DNA of 64,000 bases from SZUA-36 sp963801195 (GCA_963801195.1 CAWDDX010000005.1:186001-250000), one strand, 5' to 3'. Counted from the first letter of the stretch, positions 43,530 to 52,719 are shown. Notes: generated from the sequence alone by a model not told the origin. Translations and numbers: made by a program.

Positions 43530-43982
43530 GGTCGTTTCCTGTGATTTTTGCAAGCATGGGACTGCTCATAAACTGAATTCGTGTACCTGGCGGACAGGCG
43601 GGATTCATCCTCATTGGTAATGCAAATGATACCACTATTGCCCATTGTTCAGGAGCGTTTGGGGGTCGGAGGCCATCCTAATTGATCTGGATCAATCAAG
43701 TGCTCCGCAAGCGTCCGCCGTTTCGCTTAAGTACTTGAATTAATGTTAAAATCGATGTCCTGAAAAGCGTGTTTGCCTTGCTTTTTAATCGCCATAAAAA
43801 CAGCAACATACGTATCTTTTCATCGGGCAAGGCCATTAGGAGTACGCCTGGAAAATCTAATCTCTCATCGATCGAAATAGCGCTCATGGATTTCCCAAAT
43901 CCAGGCAGATTTTCGAGATCTACTGAGCCTTCTCTATGTTTGCGGTCCCTACACCGCTTTGTACATTAAGGAGACAGTACGG
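43530..43982. other. divergent intergenic region with a perfect FNR-like box
   Basis: 453 bases between malic enzyme and the OFA transporter. The box at 43682-43695 is the only recognised site; short reading frames here (about 60 codons) lack ribosome sites or homology and are not called. GGTAATGC and TTGAAT-N16-TAAAAT stretches may be promoter elements but are not convincing. Confidence 0.5.
43682..43695. promoter_or_regulatory. FNR/DNR box, perfect consensus
   Basis: TTGATCTGGATCAA matches TTGATNNNNATCAA at all ten positions. It lies between malic enzyme (leftward) and the OFA transporter (rightward) and could act on either. Confidence 0.6.
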
Positions 43983-45281
43983 ATGGCACGTTCAACTTCA
44001 ACTAACAAAGGTTGGCTAGTCACTTTCTCAGGTACTGGTATCAACCTCGCCCTCGGTGTTCTTTACACCTGGTCGGTCATCAAGGCAGCCATTCCCATGG
44101 ACTGGGGCTGGACCGCCGCACAGAAATCCGACCCCTATGCAATTGCCTGTTTCGTGTTTGCGCTCGCCATGATCCCGGCCGGGCGTTTGCAGGACAGAAT
44201 TGGTCCCCGTTGGGTTGCGACCATCGGCGGTGTGGCGGTCGCTTTTGGCTGCATAATCGCAGGATTGGCCGGCTCCAGCTACATCGGTTTTGTCGTGGGT
44301 TTCGGCTTGTTTGGCGGTGTCGGTATCGGCTTTGGTTACGCAGCCGCAACACCTGCTGCGGTCAAGTGGTTTCCGGCCTCACAGACCGGTATGATTGCCG
44401 GCCTGGTGGTTGCCGGGTTTGGCTTGGCATCCGTATACATTGCCCCTACAGCACAAGCGCTGCTGGGCGCTTACGGTGTTTCCAGAACCATGATTATTTT
44501 CGGTATCGCGTTCTTTGTGATCGTCGTGACCCTGGCTCAGTTTCTGCGCAACCCGCCCGAAGGCTACGTACCGTTTGATGCCAAGGCTGACCAAAGACCC
44601 AAAAACACCGCAGCAAGCAGACCCCCCGTGGATATGGAATGGCACCAGATGATCCGCACCTCAAATTTCTGGATGCTCTGGACCATGTATGCTTTTGGAG
44701 CAGCCGCGGGCTTGATGGTGATCGGTTCGGCCGCCGCCATGTCCAAGGCGGCTCTGGGGCCGGCGGCGTTTGTCGCCGTGGTGGTCCTGAGTTTTGGTAA
44801 CGCGGGTGGACGCATATTGGCCGGCGTCGTGTCGGACATCATCGGTCGTCAGCTGACCCTGTTCTTCGCATTCCTGATGCAGGGCGCGCTGGTCATGATT
44901 CCGCTGTATTACGGCGACAATTCCATAGCACTCCTGTTTGCAGTACTGATGATCGGAGCCTGTTACGGCGCCAACCTTGCACTCTTTCCTTCGGCGACCA
45001 AGGATTATTTCGGTCTGAAATCATTTGGACTTAACTACGGCGTCATGTTTACCGCATGGGGGGTTGGTGGTCTCATACTGCCACGCATCGCAGGGATGGC
45101 CAAGGACATCACCGGCAAGGAAGACCTGGCTTTTTATATTGCATCCGGACTGATGGTGTGTGGCGCCATATTGGCCCTGGTCAATATGGCGATGACCCGT
45201 GGTCACAGTGACAAAAAGAGCAAGACCAGCCGCAAAAAAGATAAGGCCATTCATCCCGGCCGTCATGCTTTGGGTGTCTGA
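43983..45281 (+). CDS. OFA-family MFS transporter (oxalate/formate antiporter-like)
   Basis: 432 residues from the ATG at 43983, with AAGGAG nine bases upstream. About 12 helices; GINLALGVLYTWSVIKAAI at the start, AGRLQDRIGPRWVATIGG after helix 2 and FGYAAATPAAVKWFP are typical of the OFA group (TC 2.A.1.11). These inner-membrane carriers move small carboxylates such as oxalate, formate, pyruvate or lactate. The gene is divergent from malic enzyme with an FNR-type box between them, so carboxylate exchange linked to malate/pyruvate metabolism is a reasonable guess. A lysine-rich tail ends the protein. Confidence 0.85.
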   Translation: MARSTSTNKGWLVTFSGTGINLALGVLYTWSVIKAAIPMDWGWTAAQKSDPYAIACFVFALAMIPAGRLQDRIGPRWVATIGGVAVAFGCIIAGLAGSSYIGFVVGFGLFGGVGIGFGYAAATPAAVKWFPASQTGMIAGLVVAGFGLASVYIAPTAQALLGAYGVSRTMIIFGIAFFVIVVTLAQFLRNPPEGYVPFDAKADQRPKNTAASRPPVDMEWHQMIRTSNFWMLWTMYAFGAAAGLMVIGSAAAMSKAALGPAAFVAVVVLSFGNAGGRILAGVVSDIIGRQLTLFFAFLMQGALVMIPLYYGDNSIALLFAVLMIGACYGANLALFPSATKDYFGLKSFGLNYGVMFTAWGVGGLILPRIAGMAKDITGKEDLAFYIASGLMVCGAILALVNMAMTRGHSDKKSKTSRKKDKAIHPGRHALGV

Positions 45282-45288
45282 GTGAATA

Positions 45289-45320
45289 TGCAGGGCGCGT
45301 CAATATTTACGCGCCCTGCA
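45289..45320. terminator. bidirectional terminator
   Basis: TGCAGGGCGCGT and ACGCGCCCTGCA form a perfect 12-base stem with an eight-base AT-rich loop between the convergent transporter and adenosylhomocysteinase genes. The U tract is weak. Confidence 0.65.
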
Positions 45321-45342
45321 GTATTCAGTGTGGCTGTGCCAG

Positions 45343-46563
45343 CTATACATCACCAGGCGTATCGATGCTGATATTCATGCTGGCCAGCTTCATTCGCGCC
45401 ACCTGCTGATCAATTTCTTCCGGCACCCCGAACACGCCGGGTGAAAGTTCAGCGTGGTGTTCGACCAGGTAACGCGCACAAAGCGCCTGTAAGGCAAAAC
45501 TGGTATCCATTATTTCGGCAGGGTGGCCGTCGGCACAGGCAATGTTGACGATGTTGCCGTCTCCCAGCAAATACAAGTAGTCACCCGATGCGGTTTTGTA
45601 ACCGCGGACGTTCTCACGCACGCGCTTGTGTTCAACGGCGATATCCTGCAAGGCATCGACATTGATCTCATTGCGGAAATGTCCGGCATTTGCGATCAGT
45701 ACGCCGTCTTTCATGGCCTCGAAGTGTGTGCGTTCAAGGGTGTTGCGCACACCGGTAACGGTCAGGACAATATCGGCCCGCGGACAGGCCTGCAGAAGCG
45801 GCATCACCTGGTAACCGCTCATGGCGGCATCGGCCGCCTTGACCGCATCCACCTCGCAGATGATGACCCTGGCGCCCATTCCGGCTGCACGCAAAGCGCA
45901 GCCTCGGCCACACCAGCCAAATCCCACGATCGCGATGGTTTTACCGGCCAGCACCAGGTTGGTGGTGCGCATGATTGCATCCCACACGGACTGGCCGGTC
46001 CCGTGTACGTTATCAAACAGGTATTTACAACGTGCTTCATTGATCAGCATGACCGGGAAGCCGAGGTCACAGGCCTGTGCGCGTGCCCTGGCGCGGGTTA
46101 CACCGGTGGTGGTTTCCTCGCAGGCGCCAAGCACACCCAAGGCCAGTTCACTGCGGCTGCCATGCAGGAGTTCAACGATATCACCGCCGTCGTCTATTAC
46201 GACATGGGGACGGATATCGAGCGCCATGCTCATGTAGTCTTCCATTTCATCCGCCGACGCGCCATTTTTGGCATAGACGTGCAGACCGGATGCATCCAGG
46301 GCTGCGACCACGTCATCCTTGGTTGAACCGGAATTGCTGCCGGTGACGGCCACGACGGCGCCGCCCGCCGCCAATACCATTGCCAGGTAGGCGGTTTTTG
46401 CTTCGAGGTGAACGCACACCAGCACGCGTTTATCGGCGAAGGGTTGCCGCTGCCGGAATTCCGTTTCCAGTTGACGCAGGATTGGCATATTGCGGCGAAC
46501 CCAGTCTATTTTCTGTTGACCCACGGTGGCGCTTTGAGGGGCAGCAACGATATTTGGACGCAT
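45343..46563 (-). CDS. ahcY: adenosylhomocysteinase, short (archaeal/Thermotoga-like) type
   Basis: 406 residues. VHLEAKTAYLAMVLAAGGA, CEETTTGVTRAR, EARCKYLFDNVHGTGQSVWD (Lys and Asp of the active site) and VGFGWCGRGCALRAAGMGA (NAD site) are in place, as is AGHFRNEI. The enzyme reversibly splits S-adenosylhomocysteine to adenosine and homocysteine. The family segment usually read SNPLSTQDD is SNSGSTKDD here, with Gln changed to Lys, and the usual C-terminal DHYRY tail is missing as in short types. So it may act on a related nucleoside. I start at ATG 46563 (GAGG nine bases before); TTG at 46578 is possible. A PAS-LuxR gene precedes it by 42 bases on the same strand. Confidence 0.78.
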   Translation of the reverse strand: MRPNIVAAPQSATVGQQKIDWVRRNMPILRQLETEFRQRQPFADKRVLVCVHLEAKTAYLAMVLAAGGAVVAVTGSNSGSTKDDVVAALDASGLHVYAKNGASADEMEDYMSMALDIRPHVVIDDGGDIVELLHGSRSELALGVLGACEETTTGVTRARARAQACDLGFPVMLINEARCKYLFDNVHGTGQSVWDAIMRTTNLVLAGKTIAIVGFGWCGRGCALRAAGMGARVIICEVDAVKAADAAMSGYQVMPLLQACPRADIVLTVTGVRNTLERTHFEAMKDGVLIANAGHFRNEINVDALQDIAVEHKRVRENVRGYKTASGDYLYLLGDGNIVNIACADGHPAEIMDTSFALQALCARYLVEHHAELSPGVFGVPEEIDQQVARMKLASMNISIDTPGDV

Positions 46564-46605
46564 TTTCCGTGACCTCAAGTGGTTTCCGGGCTGATTATGC
46601 CCGTT

Positions 46606-47199
46606 TCAAAGCAGGTTCAGACGTCTGCCTTCGAGAACCGCATCCTGCCGGTTGTGCACGCGTAATTTATACATCAGGTGCTGGATGTGCGTGCGCACCG
46701 TGCGGGTGCTGATGGCGAGGGTACTGGCGATGTCCTGCGTAGCCACGTCCCCGGCCAGTAAATGCAGGACCTCGATTTCACGCTGCGACAGGTTGTCCGG
46801 AGCGTTCCCGGGCGTATCCGGCTGAGCGCCTTCAACCGGGGACGATAAACCGGGCTGACATATGTGCAATAGCATCTCGTTACCGGGGTGTTCGTAGACG
46901 GTCAGGCAACTGACGGAAAACTGCTTTTGCTGGCGACTGGACGTTTCAAAGGAAGAATGGAAAGCGTGTACCGGTTCATGACGAAAAGCCATTTCAATTA
47001 ACGGGCAATTTTCGAAGCAGTAACGGTTGCCGTTGATATCCTGACCGCATAACAGGTCCCAGCACTTCCTGCCCAGCGCTTGCGCGCCCGTGTAGCCAAA
47101 TGTCTGTTCCGAAGCCTCGTTCCACAGAACAACGACACCGTTGCGGTCAACGGCAAATGCGGGGTCTCCGGTAATGAAGCGCCCGGCTTGAATATTCAT
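46606..47199 (-). CDS. PAS-domain LuxR-type transcriptional regulator
   Basis: 197 residues from ATG 47199 (GGGAG six bases before). Residues about 10-120 form a PAS domain (AVDRNGVVVLWNEASEQTFGY) with four cysteines in CWDLLC and CFENCPL, which might hold a metal, haem or Fe-S cluster. Residues 133-197 are a NarL/LuxR helix-turn-helix (LSQREIEVLHLLAGDVATQD, then STRTVRTHIQHLMYKL). There is no receiver domain, so it is probably a direct ligand or redox sensor. It precedes the adenosylhomocysteinase gene and is divergent from the beta-CASP RNase gene across a region with an FNR-like box. Confidence 0.85.
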   Translation of the reverse strand: MNIQAGRFITGDPAFAVDRNGVVVLWNEASEQTFGYTGAQALGRKCWDLLCGQDINGNRYCFENCPLIEMAFRHEPVHAFHSSFETSSRQQKQFSVSCLTVYEHPGNEMLLHICQPGLSSPVEGAQPDTPGNAPDNLSQREIEVLHLLAGDVATQDIASTLAISTRTVRTHIQHLMYKLRVHNRQDAVLEGRRLNLL

Positions 47200-47302
47200 C
47201 GTGCACTCCCGGATTGTTTCTCGATGAAACCCAATGTCCAATTCTGCAGGTCAGTCCCTTTCTGACTTGTTATCAGTCTATAGGATTGACCAGACACGGC
47301 CA

Positions 47303-47316
47303 TTGATCCAAGTCAA
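47303..47316. promoter_or_regulatory. FNR/DNR-like box
   Basis: TTGATCCAAGTCAA matches the FNR consensus at nine of ten positions, in the 211-base divergent region between the PAS-LuxR gene and the beta-CASP RNase gene, 95 bases before the latter's start. Confidence 0.45.
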
Positions 47317-47410
47317 TTTGGCTTTCCCTTCAATCCCATACTATGGAATGGCCTGTGACCTGAACGGGAAGGGTCCTGTAACGTGCAGGCCGACTACTGG
47401 AGAATATTCC

Positions 47411-48808
47411 ATGGCCATTAATATCCAGTTTTTTGGTGCCGCCGGTGAAGTGACTGGTTCCTGTCACCTGGTCACGGTGGACGGCAAGCGTCTGTTGCTC
47501 GACTGCGGGATGATCCAGGGCGGACACACCGATGAAGCCCGCAACCGGGAGCCGTTCCCATTTAGCCCTAAAAGCATCGACGCCGTGGTGCTGAGCCATG
47601 CCCATATCGATCATTCCGGGCGTCTGCCGATCCTCGTCAGAGACGGATTCCGCGGGCCCATTTATGCTCACAGGGCGACCCGGGACCTGTGCCGCGTCAT
47701 GCTCAAGGACGCGGGCTTCCTGAGCGAGAAGGAGGCCGAGTGGGAAAACCGTAAACGCGAGCGCAAGGGGCTCGATAGAATCGCAGCCCTGTTTACCGTC
47801 GAGGATGCGAAGATCGCCCTGCGTCATTTCAAGGGCCTGGTATACGAAAAGAAACAGGAGATCCTGCCGGGGATCACACTGCGTCTTTGCGATGCGGGTC
47901 ACATACTCGGTTCCTCGATCGTCGAGTTATGGCTGCAGGATCGAAATACGACCCGGAAGCTGGTCTTCAGCGGTGACCTGGGCAGAAACAACATGCCGGT
48001 GCTGGAGGATCCCGTGATGATCCGGCAGGCTGACCGGGTGGTGATGGAAAGCACCTACGGTGACCGCTTGCACCGGTCCTGGGGTGATTCCATTCAAGAA
48101 TTTGGCGACGTTCTGAATCATGCCACCAACGGCCGCGGCAATATCCTGATACCCGCTTTTGCCGTTGGACGCACCCAGGAAATTCTTTACCTGATGGCAC
48201 GGAATTACGACGCGTGGAACCTGGGCAACTGGTACATTTTCCTGGACAGCCCGATGGCCATCGAGGCCACGCGGATCTTTACTCAAAACACGGATCTGTT
48301 CGATACCAAGGCCACGGAATTGTGGCGCAAAAACAAAGACACGCCGTTGCTACCCAACCTGCAGATGTCGCGTACTCCAAAACAGTCGATGGCAATCAAC
48401 CAGATTCGCAGGGGGGCGATCATCATCGCCGCCAGCGGCATGTGTACCGGCGGCCGGATCAGGCACCACCTGAAGCACAATGTCTGGCGGCGCGAATGCC
48501 AGGTGGTCATTACCGGTTTCCAGGCGCGCGGCACGACCGGTCGCGCCCTGGTGGACGGCGCCGAGTACATACATCTCTGGGGAGAGAAAATACGGGTTGC
48601 AGCCGCGGTGCACACCATTGGCGGCCTGTCCGCGCATGCAGACCAGTCGGACCTGAAAAACTGGTACGCCGGTTTTGCAGGCAAACCCCCGGTGACCCTC
48701 GTACATGGTGAGGAACGGGCCCTGGAGGGCTTATCGGCCTGCTTGCAACAGGAGCTTTCCGCACCGGTCAATATTGCACGTCCCGGGGAGTTACTGGAGC
48801 TTGCCTGA
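47411..48808 (+). CDS. metallo-beta-lactamase/beta-CASP RNase
   Basis: 465 residues from ATG 47411 (GGAG eight bases before). Metal-site motifs in order: LSHAHIDHSGRLPIL near residue 58, DAGHILGSS near 160, FSGDLGR near 185, then the beta-CASP domain (ESTYGDRLH, IPAFAVGRTQEIL, SGMCTGGRI) and GGLSAHADQ near 410. Proteins of this kind are RNA-processing nucleases related to CPSF73. It leads a plus-strand run with ThpR, CadD-like, SixA-like and a membrane-protein gene; ThpR overlaps its end by eight bases. Confidence 0.9.
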   Translation: MAINIQFFGAAGEVTGSCHLVTVDGKRLLLDCGMIQGGHTDEARNREPFPFSPKSIDAVVLSHAHIDHSGRLPILVRDGFRGPIYAHRATRDLCRVMLKDAGFLSEKEAEWENRKRERKGLDRIAALFTVEDAKIALRHFKGLVYEKKQEILPGITLRLCDAGHILGSSIVELWLQDRNTTRKLVFSGDLGRNNMPVLEDPVMIRQADRVVMESTYGDRLHRSWGDSIQEFGDVLNHATNGRGNILIPAFAVGRTQEILYLMARNYDAWNLGNWYIFLDSPMAIEATRIFTQNTDLFDTKATELWRKNKDTPLLPNLQMSRTPKQSMAINQIRRGAIIIAASGMCTGGRIRHHLKHNVWRRECQVVITGFQARGTTGRALVDGAEYIHLWGEKIRVAAAVHTIGGLSAHADQSDLKNWYAGFAGKPPVTLVHGEERALEGLSACLQQELSAPVNIARPGELLELA

Positions 48809-49355
48809 GAAGCTGAGGGTATTTTTCGGCGTTCCTGTCGATCCCGGTCTGCAACAGCAGATAAGCGGATTACTGGATGTGCTACCCGGCAGCAGTCGCG
48901 GCGTGCGCTGGGTGGCGCAACAGAACCGCCACATGACCCTCGCATTCCTGGGTGATCAGCCACTTGCCGTGGTCGAAAGCCTGGAGCGTGCAATGGACAC
49001 GGTATACCTTCGGGAAAACGCCTTTCGAAGCGTTTTTACAAGACTCACGCGCTTTCCGGATCCGGCGGGCAATATCGTGGCGCTGGTATGCGCTGCCGAC
49101 GAACGGCTGGCGCGGCTTTTCCGGATGACGCAAAGCTTGCTGGCGCAACACGGCCTGGTCCCCGAGTATGAAACCTTCAGGCCGCATATTACCCTGGGCA
49201 GAATGAGGCGGGGCCGGTCGTCTCTGGCAACCATCGACCAGCCCACGAAATTGAAGCTGCAGGTTGACAGGGTCACGCTTTATGGAAGTACACTCACACG
49301 CAACGGCAGTGTTTACGAAACGCTTGCGGAGTCCGTACTCGGTCAAAATGAGTGA
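48801..49355 (+). CDS. thpR: RNA 2',3'-cyclic phosphodiesterase ThpR
   Basis: 184 residues from a TTG start that overlaps the RNase stop by eight bases; no ATG is close. Two H-x-T-x motifs are present: HMTLAFLG near residue 45 and HITLGRMR near 132, the marks of the 2H phosphoesterase family. ThpR opens 2',3'-cyclic RNA ends. The pairing with an RNA-cleaving beta-CASP nuclease suggests joint RNA end processing, which is inference. Confidence 0.85.
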   Translation: MPEKLRVFFGVPVDPGLQQQISGLLDVLPGSSRGVRWVAQQNRHMTLAFLGDQPLAVVESLERAMDTVYLRENAFRSVFTRLTRFPDPAGNIVALVCAADERLARLFRMTQSLLAQHGLVPEYETFRPHITLGRMRRGRSSLATIDQPTKLKLQVDRVTLYGSTLTRNGSVYETLAESVLGQNE

Positions 49356-49953
49356 AAATCTTGTCATTATAGGCGTCGCGGCGGGTGCGTTCATCGGCAC
49401 CAATCTCGATAACCTGTTACTGCTGGTTACGCTGCGCGCGCGGTACGAACGGCAAACGCGATCGGTAACGGCGGGTTACGTTACCGGCATGATAGTGATT
49501 GGTTTTATTGCCGTGCTTATCGGTAAGGTTGGTGACTTCATACCGCTCGCCTACCTCGGGTTGCTCGGTGTGGTGCCAATGACGATGGGTGTTCTTGCCC
49601 TGTCTAAGCTGTTCCTTAAATCCGACACCGGGCAAGCCGTCAGTAGCGCAACCCCGGAAACCCCCCTGGCCGTTTTCTCAACGCTGGTAAGTACGCAATT
49701 GAGCAACGGCACGGATACCATCCTCGCATTCAGCATGTTGCTCGCCGATTCCAAGGACACGGCGGATTACTTTTTGGTGCCGACCTTCCTGGCCATGATC
49801 GGTGTATTCTCCGGCCTGGCCTATTACCTGTTGAAAAACGGAAAACTAAGCCGGGTTTTGAACCGCTACGGTCAATACGTCACGCCGGTCATCCTGATCC
49901 TGGTCGGCATTTACATACTCAGCAACACGGCGACCGACCTTGTGCCGGGTTGA
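49348..49953 (+). CDS. CadD-family cation (cadmium-resistance-like) transporter
   Basis: 201 residues, five to six predicted transmembrane helices: VIIGVAAGAFIGTNLDNLLL (with the GTNLDN motif of CadD/LysE-like proteins), YVTGMIVIGFIAVLIG, YLGLLGVVPMTMGVLAL and others. The start at 49348 overlaps ThpR's end by eight bases. CadD proteins export cadmium or move other divalent cations or small solutes across the inner membrane. A longer upstream reading lacks a ribosome site. Substrate is not proven. Confidence 0.8.
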   Translation: MSENLVIIGVAAGAFIGTNLDNLLLLVTLRARYERQTRSVTAGYVTGMIVIGFIAVLIGKVGDFIPLAYLGLLGVVPMTMGVLALSKLFLKSDTGQAVSSATPETPLAVFSTLVSTQLSNGTDTILAFSMLLADSKDTADYFLVPTFLAMIGVFSGLAYYLLKNGKLSRVLNRYGQYVTPVILILVGIYILSNTATDLVPG

Positions 49954-49991
49954 GGCTGGCTACATAATGATTGCAACACCGGAGTAAGCCT

Positions 49992-50501
49992 ATGCCGAAA
50001 ACACTGTACCTTGTCCGACATGCCAAGTCCTCCTGGGACGACCCTTCGCTGACCGACAGGGACAGGCCTTTGAGCCAGCGTGGTCTCAGCAGCGCACCGG
50101 ATATGGGGCGGCGCCTGGCAGAACAGGGTCACAAACCCGACCTGATCATTTCCAGCCCGGCCATACGCGCGTTCACGACGGCAAAGAAAATTGCCGGGGA
50201 AACGGGCTACGACAAGTCGAAGATCATCACGGATGACCACATGTATTTCTCAGGTACACGCAGCATGGTGGACCTGCTGGAAGAGCTGGAAGACAGATAC
50301 GCAAAGGTCATGATCGTTGGACATAATCCCGCGATGACCAGCCTCCTGAACATCCTCTGTGATTCGCCGGTGGAAAACATGCCGACCTGCGCCGTGGCCG
50401 TAATCGGTTTTGATATGGCTTCCTGGTCCGAACTGTCCATGACAGATGGTGAGCTTCTGGCTTACGATTTTCCAAAAGGGACCGGAAGTTTCAAAGATTG
50501 A
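49992..50501 (+). CDS. sixA: SixA-like phosphohistidine phosphatase
   Basis: 169 residues. The histidine-phosphatase motif LVRHAKSSWDDPSLTDRDRP (LxRHG-like) starts the protein and the second histidine is in VGHNPAMTSLLN. SixA removes phosphate from phosphohistidine in phosphotransfer domains such as ArcB or PTSNtr. CCGGAG lies about seven bases before the ATG at 49992. The family assignment is good; the protein substrate is unknown. No histidine phosphotransfer protein is nearby. Confidence 0.87.
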   Translation: MPKTLYLVRHAKSSWDDPSLTDRDRPLSQRGLSSAPDMGRRLAEQGHKPDLIISSPAIRAFTTAKKIAGETGYDKSKIITDDHMYFSGTRSMVDLLEELEDRYAKVMIVGHNPAMTSLLNILCDSPVENMPTCAVAVIGFDMASWSELSMTDGELLAYDFPKGTGSFKD

Positions 50502-50517
50502 GTTTTCCAGGAGGCGT

Positions 50518-50874
50518 ATGAACTTTCTCAGGCTATTGCCCGTAATATTCAGTTTTCTGCTAATTGCCGCGCACTTCTATCGTGCCGGTCAGGTGGTCAG
50601 CGCATTCTTGCTGTTGTCCCTGCTGTTGCTGCTCATGGTTCGCAATGCCTGGGTTCCCCGGGTGATGCAGTTGGTGCTGGTGCTCGCGGCTGTTGAATGG
50701 TTGCGCACATTGTTCACAATCGCACAGCTGCGTATCGAAATGGGTGCGCCGTGGGGACGTATGGCCGTTATCCTGGGAATGGTGGCGTTGTTCACAGCGC
50801 TTTCAGGCCTGGTTTTCAGAACTGCGGCATTACGATCGAGATTTTCAGACGGGAAGCATGCGGGTGTGGAGTAA
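50518..50874 (+). CDS. small membrane protein of unknown function
   Basis: 118 residues, four hydrophobic helices (LLPVIFSFLLIAAHFY, VSAFLLLSLLLLLMV, VMQLVLVLAAVEWL, MAVILGMVALFTALSGLVF), basic C terminus. AGGAGG lies only three bases before the ATG, short but strong; the gene follows sixA by 16 bases. I do not recognise the family beyond a general resemblance to small inner-membrane proteins found before cytochrome genes. An Arg/Glu pair in helices 3-4 (VEWLRTLF) is notable. Confidence 0.68.
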   Translation: MNFLRLLPVIFSFLLIAAHFYRAGQVVSAFLLLSLLLLLMVRNAWVPRVMQLVLVLAAVEWLRTLFTIAQLRIEMGAPWGRMAVILGMVALFTALSGLVFRTAALRSRFSDGKHAGVE

Positions 50875-50979
50875 AGCGGTGCCGGCATTTTTTTACAACG
50901 GATCCTGGAGGAAACGCAGGCGATATAAGATAGAATAGGGATTGCATATTTTGATCGGTAAATGACAGGAGGATTAGGC

Positions 50980-51306
50980 ATGTTGACTGCAAAAGCAATA
51001 ACGGCTGCCAGCGTAGCGTCGCTGATGATTACGCTGATGGTTGGCAACGTCCAGGCCAAGGGTAACATCGAAAGAGGCGCGGACCTGACCACTGACTGCA
51101 TCGAATGTCATGGTATGGATGGCAAGGGTAATTTTGAATCACCGCCCATTGCCGGTCTCAAGGAAGACTATATCCTCAAACAGTTGAGGGGCTTCAAAAG
51201 CGGCAAGATACAATCCACCGACGGCTTGATGCACATGTACTCGGAAGATCTCTCTGACCAGGATTTGCAGGACCTGGCCGCTTACTGGGCGTCAAGAAAG
51301 AAATAA
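50980..51306 (+). CDS. monohaem cytochrome c (c553-like), periplasmic
   Basis: 108 residues. Signal peptide MLTAKAITAASVASLMITLM ends near VQAKG; one haem motif CIECHGMDGKG near residue 45; the methionine ligand is probably in HMYSEDLSDQDLQDLAAYWA. GGAGG is seven bases before the ATG. Small soluble electron carrier, first gene of the cytochrome run. Confidence 0.9.
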   Translation: MLTAKAITAASVASLMITLMVGNVQAKGNIERGADLTTDCIECHGMDGKGNFESPPIAGLKEDYILKQLRGFKSGKIQSTDGLMHMYSEDLSDQDLQDLAAYWASRKK

Positions 51307-51423
51307 GGTCAGCACGATACCTGAAATGCGCTGTTCGGGGCAGGTAGTTACGTGGATAATCCGAAGGACCAATCGGAAAATTGAACAAAAAATGTTTTCA
51401 ACAGTTGATTCAGGAATTTGCCG

Positions 51424-52683
51424 ATGACAAAAATGATGCAGATGCTGGTAATCGCCATGCTGCTATCGTCGGTCTCCCTGACGGGTGCTGCCCAGGGCGA
51501 GATTACCTACAAGCCAATCAGTGACACCGAACGCGCCGCACTTTTTCCATCGCGGGATATGATCGAGTTTGGACGGACTGCTGCGGAAGCCAACTGCGCC
51601 GGTTGCCATGGCATGGACGGTTACAGCGACGCCGAGGGTAAACCGCAACTGGCGGGCCAGCGCGTCATTTATATTTACCGTGTTCTGAAAGATTTTCAGT
51701 CGGGTGCACGCAAGGATCAGTTGAAAAATCACAATGCTTTTCTGAACGACCAGGCGATGTTGTCAACCGCGGTTTACTACGCCAGCCTGACACCTGCACA
51801 AATCGTGAAAAACAACGGATTGGAAGGATCGGATGAATTGTCCGAATCGGCTGAGCAGGCGGCCATCGCCACTGATGACCCGTTTCTCAATATCCGGCCA
51901 AAAATGAAGAAGTGTGTCAAATGCCACGGGGAGTCAGGCGAGGCGCCGGGCTCGGGAATGCCCAGTCTGACCGCACAGGATCCGGAGTATTTCGTATCGG
52001 CCATGATGGGCTATGTCGATGGCAGCCGGAGTCACAGCCTGATGAGAAGACTCGCGGGCACGCTCGATGAGACATCGTTGAAGGAAATGGGTGTGTATTA
52101 TGCCGTCCAGGAGCCGCAACAGAGCGCCACACAGGGTGAAGGTGATATCAATGTCGGGCGCCGCCTGTCGGAAAGCTGTGAATCCTGCCACGGCGTTGAT
52201 GGGAATGCCAAAAATCCCAACATGCCGACACTGGCAGGTCAGGATGCAAAATATTTCGTAAAGGCCATGAATCATTACAAGGACGGAACCCGAAAAAATC
52301 AAAAGATGTTCGATGCGGCGGAACCGGTCAGCGAGCAGGATATGCTCGACCTTGCAACGTACTATGCGGCCCAGGAACCCCGTCGGCGGGATGTGCGCAG
52401 CCCGTTGAAAAGCACCGAATGGATAACGCGTTGTGAGCGTTGTCACGGTATCGACGGCAACAGCAGCGACCCCCGTTTCCCGATGTTGGCCGGACAGGAC
52501 GAAACCTACCTCAGAAACATGTTGAAAGCCTATGCAAACGGCGCGCTTGAAAATACAACGATGTACGCCATGGCTGCATCGCTCAGTAATATGGATATAA
52601 GGCGCATTGCCGCTTTTTTTGCGTCACAGCAGCCAAAGGCGGTTGTTTATATGCAATTGCCATGCGGGGATGAGCAGCAGTAA
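51424..52683 (+). CDS. tetrahaem cytochrome c of four tandem c553/c4-like domains
   Basis: 419 residues with signal peptide (MTKMMQMLVIAMLLSSVSLT). Four haem motifs CAGCH, CVKCH, CESCH and CERCH at about residues 58, 163, 252 and 337, each followed by a LAGQ-type segment and an ending like LATYYAAQEP, so four class I domains of about 90 residues in tandem. Ordinary cytochrome c4 has two. It is periplasmic and likely passes electrons from an inner-membrane quinol enzyme to oxidases or reductases. ATG 51424 follows AGGA at eight bases. A related four-domain lipoprotein is encoded at 56213-57313. Confidence 0.9.
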   Translation: MTKMMQMLVIAMLLSSVSLTGAAQGEITYKPISDTERAALFPSRDMIEFGRTAAEANCAGCHGMDGYSDAEGKPQLAGQRVIYIYRVLKDFQSGARKDQLKNHNAFLNDQAMLSTAVYYASLTPAQIVKNNGLEGSDELSESAEQAAIATDDPFLNIRPKMKKCVKCHGESGEAPGSGMPSLTAQDPEYFVSAMMGYVDGSRSHSLMRRLAGTLDETSLKEMGVYYAVQEPQQSATQGEGDINVGRRLSESCESCHGVDGNAKNPNMPTLAGQDAKYFVKAMNHYKDGTRKNQKMFDAAEPVSEQDMLDLATYYAAQEPRRRDVRSPLKSTEWITRCERCHGIDGNSSDPRFPMLAGQDETYLRNMLKAYANGALENTTMYAMAASLSNMDIRRIAAFFASQQPKAVVYMQLPCGDEQQ

Positions 52684-52719
52684 TATTGACGGGTTATACG
52701 AATAATAAGATTAATTTTT

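Noticed and set aside
43696..43969. Short frames of about 63-66 codons on both strands in the malic enzyme/OFA interval
   Set aside because: They overlap each other, lack good ribosome sites and show no recognisable protein features.
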